From positions 124,001 through 188,000 of the forward strand of contig NZ_CAKMMP010000013.1 of assembly GCF_927798175.1 (NCBI RefSeq): a stretch of 64,000 nucleotides of DNA. The letters run 5' to 3'. This document shows positions 60,844-64,000 of this stretch, one piece after another (position 1 is the stretch's first letter; the number at the start of each line of letters is the position of its first letter). Made by a program: the position numbers and the translations under genes. The stretch is from Paenibacillus sp. JJ-223 (GTDB lineage Bacteria; Bacillota; Bacilli; Paenibacillales; Paenibacillaceae). The notes beneath the pieces are model-generated. The model saw only the letters and a program-made list of their open reading frames with translations. It had not been told where the DNA came from and made no database searches.

Positions 60844-61548
60844 ATGTATACCATAATGGTTATCGAAGATGATCCCAAAATTGCGGGTTTGTTATGTTCG
60901 CATATTGAACGATACGGGGACAGGGCCGTAAAGGCGCTGGATTTCGAAGGAATATTACAGCAGTTTGAGCAGCTGCAGCCCCATCTTGTGCTGCTCGATA
61001 TCAATTTGCCAAGCTATGACGGGTTTTACTGGTGTCGGCAGATCCGCACGGTTTCCACATGTCCGATCCTTTTTATTTCGGCCCGGAGCGGCAAAATGGA
61101 TCAGGTCATGGCGCTCGAAAACGGAGCTGACGATTATATCACCAAACCTTTCGAGCATGAGATCGTCATGGCCAAAATCCGCAGCCAGCTGCGGAGGGTC
61201 TACGGCGACTACGCGGCAAGGCATGAAGAACGCACCGTGGAGCTGGACGGTCTGAAATTGTACCTTGAAAGCATGGAGATTCAGTGGGGCGACGCCAAAG
61301 TCCAGCTCACGAAAAAAGAAACGATTTTGCTGGAGACGCTGTTGCGCCGCAGTCCCAAACTGGTGAGCCGGGAGACGATTTTGGAGAAGCTGTGGGACGA
61401 TTCCTTTGTGGACGACAATACGCTTAGCGTTAACGTTACGCGTGTTCGCAAACGCTTGGCAGAGCTTGGCATTTCGGACGCGCTGGAAACGGTAAGGGGT
61501 TCCGGATATCGGTTAATCAACCATTGGAAAACGGTTCAGGAACCATGA
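60844..61548 (+). CDS. OmpR-type response regulator (BceR-like)
   Basis: 234 aa from the ATG at 60844; AAAGGTGG is nine bases upstream, with a TTG codon just before. Receiver domain with IEDDPKIAG, Asp in LVLLDINLPSYDG (~52) and Lys in YITKPFEHE. A winged helix follows (LTKKETILLETLLRRSPKLV, SVNVTRVRKRLAELG, VRGSGYRL). It couples to the next gene by ATGA overlap. Such regulators activate the adjacent BceAB-type transporter in response to antimicrobial peptides. Confidence 0.92.
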   Translation: MYTIMVIEDDPKIAGLLCSHIERYGDRAVKALDFEGILQQFEQLQPHLVLLDINLPSYDGFYWCRQIRTVSTCPILFISARSGKMDQVMALENGADDYITKPFEHEIVMAKIRSQLRRVYGDYAARHEERTVELDGLKLYLESMEIQWGDAKVQLTKKETILLETLLRRSPKLVSRETILEKLWDDSFVDDNTLSVNVTRVRKRLAELGISDALETVRGSGYRLINHWKTVQEP

Positions 61549-62528
61549 GGCTGTTCATCCGGGAACATATCGCGTTGACGGTTTGGATCTTTGCCATATT
61601 GCTCGCCGTCATCGCCGTATTCTGGTATGACGGGTATGATCACTGGCTTACCGCTGCATATGCGGCTTTTCTGGGTTTGTTTCTGTATGCGGGCTATCTG
61701 TGCTATCGTTATTTATCGCATCGCCAGTTTTATCGGCGCATGTCCAGACCGATGACTTCCTTGCAGGAATTCGTCTCTCTAAACGAAACCGCCCCGTTGA
61801 CGCAGGCATTGGACCGACTGATGGACTCCCAATACGGCCATTACCATGCAAGGCTGCACGGGATGGAGCAAAGACAGCAAGAATATTTGACGTTCATGAA
61901 CCAATGGGTGCATCAGATGAAAACACCGCTGTCCGTCATCGAGTTGACCGTGGAGGGTCAGGAGGATGACGATCTGCGGCTTGCAAGCATTCGCGAGGAA
62001 GCCGACCAACTCCGGCGAGGATTGGAGAACGTATTGTATGTCGCGCGTTTGGAGACGTTCGAACAGGATTTCAGCGTCGAACCCGTACGGCTGAAGGCGG
62101 TGGGCGAAGACGCTGTTCATGAACTGAAGCGTTTTTTTATTCGCAGCCATGTTTATCCCGACATGCAGATCGAAGACGATCTGGTCGTACAGTCTGATGC
62201 CAAATGGCTGCGCTTCGTTCTGGTCCAATTGTTGTCCAATGCCATTAAATACTCCGCAGGCAGCGAACAGAAAATAAAGCTGCGAGCTTACCGGGCGGAG
62301 CATGCCGTGATTTTGGAGGTGCAGGATCGGGGCGTGGGCATTCCGAAATCGGACCTGAACCGGGTGTTTCAACCTTTTTTCACTGGGGAGAACGGTCGGC
62401 ACTTCAAAGAATCTACCGGCATGGGATTGTACATCGTCAAGGAAGTGCTGACCCGCATGAATCATTCGGTGGAGCTGGAATCCGTCCGGGGGGAAGGTAC
62501 ATTGGTACGGATTCGTTTTGAAAGTTAA
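61545..62528 (+). CDS. Intramembrane-sensing histidine kinase (BceS-like)
   Basis: 327 aa from the ATG at 61545, overlapping the regulator stop. Two close membrane segments (residues ~10-55) with almost no extracellular loop, as in BceS-type kinases that rely on the transporter for sensing. Phospho-acceptor His in NQWVHQMKTPLSVIEL, ATP-binding N box QLLSNAIKYSAGS, G boxes DRGVGIPKSDL and STGMGLYIVKEV. It forms a two-component system with the upstream regulator. Confidence 0.93.
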   Translation: MRLFIREHIALTVWIFAILLAVIAVFWYDGYDHWLTAAYAAFLGLFLYAGYLCYRYLSHRQFYRRMSRPMTSLQEFVSLNETAPLTQALDRLMDSQYGHYHARLHGMEQRQQEYLTFMNQWVHQMKTPLSVIELTVEGQEDDDLRLASIREEADQLRRGLENVLYVARLETFEQDFSVEPVRLKAVGEDAVHELKRFFIRSHVYPDMQIEDDLVVQSDAKWLRFVLVQLLSNAIKYSAGSEQKIKLRAYRAEHAVILEVQDRGVGIPKSDLNRVFQPFFTGENGRHFKESTGMGLYIVKEVLTRMNHSVELESVRGEGTLVRIRFES

Positions 62529-62557
62529 AGCGGTTAGGAAACACGCTGTCCAAGAAG

Positions 62558-62595
62558 ACGTCAGTGCCTATACAAGGCGCGGACGTTTTTCTTTT
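62558..62595 (+). terminator. Terminator between the kinase and transporter genes
   Basis: Stem ACGTC-GTGCC/GGCGC-GACGT with one mismatch and loop TATACAA, followed by TTTTTCTTTT. It would end the regulator-kinase transcript, leaving the transporter on its own regulated promoter. Confidence 0.75.
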
Positions 62596-62604
62596 GTGGC
62601 AACC

Positions 62605-62618
62605 TTACAACAATGTCA
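62605..62618 (+). promoter_or_regulatory. BceR-box-like operator of the ABC transporter
   Basis: TTACA-ACAA-TGTCA differs at one position from the Bacillus BceR consensus as I recall it (TNACA-N4-TGTAA). It lies between the terminator and the ATPase gene, 133 bp before its start. Confidence 0.6.
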
Positions 62619-62750
62619 TGATCGTGAAAGGTTAATCCATAGGAGAATAGCGGAAACTTCGATAGACTGGGATCAGCAAAGAAAACTGCGTTTCGATAAA
62701 ACGGCGGTTTGAGTCAAGCCGATTTTTGGAAAGAAAGGGGTTCTAAAATC

Positions 62751-63521
62751 ATGGAAATTTGCTCGGTCAAGCAAATCAGCAAAATTTATAAAGGCATCGT
62801 ATCTCACGAAGCGTTATCCGGAATCGATCTGAGCATTCAGGAGGGCGAGTTCGTAGGCATTATGGGGCCGTCCGGCAGCGGCAAAACGACGCTTCTGAAC
62901 ATGATCTCGACGATCGACCGTCCGACCTCGGGCGAACTGAACATTGGAGGACGTGATCCGTTTGCGCTGCATGCCGATGAACTTGCTTTGTTCCGGCGCA
63001 GGGAATTGGGATTTGTATTTCAATCGTTCAACTTGCTCAATACGCTCACGGTGAAGGAAAACATCGTATTGCCGCTCACGCTGGACGGAGTATCCGTCCA
63101 AGAAATGAACGAACGTGCGGCGAGGTTGGCTGATAAGCTGGGAATCTCGGACATTCTCGATAAGCGTACTTTCGAAATATCGGGCGGGCAAGCCCAACGG
63201 ACGGCGATCGCGCGTGCGCTGATTCACGGGCCCAAACTGATTCTTGCGGACGAACCTACCGGAAACCTCGATTCGAAGGCCGCCCGCGACGTGATGGAGA
63301 TGCTGGAACGCCGGAACCGCGAGGACCGGGCCACGATGCTGCTGGTTACGCATGATGCGGTGGCCGCGAGTTACTGCAGCCGGGTCGTGTTCATCAAGGA
63401 CGGGCAGCTATACAACGAAATTCATTACGGGGACAACCGGCCTGCGTTCTACCAGCGAATCATCAATGTGTTGTCTTTGATGGGGGGAACGGGACATGAA
63501 TTTTCGCCAGTTCGCCATTAA
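62751..63521 (+). CDS. ABC transporter ATP-binding protein (BceA-like)
   Basis: 256 aa from the ATG at 62751 (MEICSVKQISKIYKG), about ten bases after AAAGGGG. Walker A GPSGSGKTT near 42-50, Q-loop VFQSFNLLNTLT, signature ISGGQAQRTAIARAL, Walker B LILADEPTGNLDS. It is of the MacB/LolD-BceA type with the permease next to it. It powers removal or target protection against cell-wall-active peptides and signals to the kinase. Confidence 0.94.
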   Translation: MEICSVKQISKIYKGIVSHEALSGIDLSIQEGEFVGIMGPSGSGKTTLLNMISTIDRPTSGELNIGGRDPFALHADELALFRRRELGFVFQSFNLLNTLTVKENIVLPLTLDGVSVQEMNERAARLADKLGISDILDKRTFEISGGQAQRTAIARALIHGPKLILADEPTGNLDSKAARDVMEMLERRNREDRATMLLVTHDAVAASYCSRVVFIKDGQLYNEIHYGDNRPAFYQRIINVLSLMGGTGHEFSPVRH

Positions 63522-64000
63522 CAACGTCGTTCGGAACAAGCGCATCTATCTCGCTCATTTTCTCAGCAGCACGTTTTCCGTCATGATTTTTTTTACCTAC
63601 GCGCTTTTGTTGTTTCATCCAGACTTGAAAAGCGGATTGCAAGGTTCGAACAGCACGGTTACGATGCTGGCGAATCAGGGAATGATCGTAGCGGAGATCG
63701 TCATCTTTGTGTTTTCGTTTCTGTTTTTGTTATATTCGGTCGGCTCATTTCTGAAAACGCGCAAAAAGGATTTTGGAATTTTTCTGATTCTGGGCATGAC
63801 CAAAAGGCAGATGAATCGGTTGCTGTTTTTGGAGAACATGTGCATCGGGGCAGCGGCTACGGTGGCGGGCATCGGTTTGGGTGTGATCTTTTCCAAGTTG
63901 ATTCTGCTCATTTGCGGCTCCATGCTGGCCGTGGAGAACGGTCTGCCCTTTTATTTTCCAGGCAAGGCCATTCTGCTCACCGCATTTGCCTTCCTTGCTT
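63496..64000 (+). CDS. BceB-type ABC permease (FtsX family), 3' end outside the window
   Basis: 168 codons are visible, with no stop before the window ends. The ATG at 63496 (MNFRQFAINNVVRNKRIYLA) overlaps the ATPase gene by 26 bp, with GGGGGGAAC upstream. The first membrane segment (FSVMIFFTYALLLF) is followed by further hydrophobic segments and FLKTRKKDFGIFLILGMTKR, a conserved cytosolic loop of FtsX-like BceB permeases. The full protein should be ~650 aa with ten membrane segments and a large extracellular domain that binds the peptide. Confidence 0.92.
   Translation, partial: MNFRQFAINNVVRNKRIYLAHFLSSTFSVMIFFTYALLLFHPDLKSGLQGSNSTVTMLANQGMIVAEIVIFVFSFLFLLYSVGSFLKTRKKDFGIFLILGMTKRQMNRLLFLENMCIGAAATVAGIGLGVIFSKLILLICGSMLAVENGLPFYFPGKAILLTAFAFLA

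Noticed and set aside
1..64000. tRNA, rRNA or transposase genes
   Set aside because: No cloverleaf-type gene, rRNA segment or transposase-like protein was recognised on either strand; short tRNA-like folds could still have been missed by eye.

Overview
The window looks like part of a Paenibacillus-type chromosome (Firmicutes, spore-forming, roughly 50% G+C). This rests on strong AGGAGG-type ribosome binding sites, frequent TTG and GTG starts, a YjcZ-type sporulation micro-protein, a YolD protein, a DesK/DesR/desaturase set close to the Bacillus one, a BceRS-BceAB-type module, a YidC2-type insertase, and several LacI and LplB/YtcP-type sugar ABC genes. I see no rRNA, tRNA, CRISPR array, phage or transposase gene.

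Layout. 1-2.1 kb: end of an upstream gene, a secreted SGNH/rhamnogalacturonan-acetylesterase-like hydrolase and a DUF457-type membrane protein. 2.2-8.1 kb (minus strand): a complete Mrp Na+/H+ antiporter operon in which MrpA and MrpB are one polypeptide. 8.4-10.2 kb: a hypothetical gene and a membrane diguanylate cyclase. 10.3-18.7 kb: a giant DUF11-repeat protein (2,237 codons) and a second frame of 563 codons, joined by an ATGA overlap that cuts through one repeat. 18.9-24.6 kb: YolD, YjcZ, then a LacI regulator with two palindromic operators in front of a sugar ABC transporter. 24.9-27.7 kb: ferritin, polysaccharide deacetylase, lipoprotein. 27.8-30.8 kb: desR, desK, des. 31-38.5 kb: YitT protein, an unknown 563-aa protein, a P-loop kinase, a PadR regulator coupled to a HAAS-SEDS fusion, and an SgrR-like regulator. 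38.7-41.5 kb: a DUF4173 membrane protein and yidC with a leader ORF that resembles MifM. 41.7-46.4 kb: a LuxR regulator divergent from a methyltransferase/saccharopine-dehydrogenase-like pair, then mtaD. 47-54.5 kb: UbiD, HD-GYP, SRPBCC, a 55-aa protein, MFS/TetR and an unknown partner. 54.8-60.4 kb: LacI/bdhA with matched operators, a secreted beta-propeller-like protein, lipoprotein NagZ. 60.8-64 kb: a BceRS-BceAB-type module, with the permease running off the window.

How the parts work together. Several modules pair a sensor or regulator with its target: DesKR with des, LacI with the ABC operon, LacI with bdhA, TetR with the MFS pump, PadR with HAAS-SEDS, LuxR with the methyltransferase pair, BceRS with BceAB. 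In most of these a dyad that could be the operator is visible in the promoter.

The strongest candidates for new biology are these. (1) The leader ORF before yidC has one membrane segment, a basic-then-acidic C-terminal segment like the MifM arrest sequence, and a 10-bp hairpin placed to hide the yidC Shine-Dalgarno sequence. (2) The DUF11 giant has an alternating two-repeat period of about 766 bp that continues in register across the frame break. (3) A family of about 187-bp repeats with terminal inverted repeats has five copies in the window. (4) desK appears to start at an ATT codon, which would keep the N-terminal Lys/Asn of the thermosensor.
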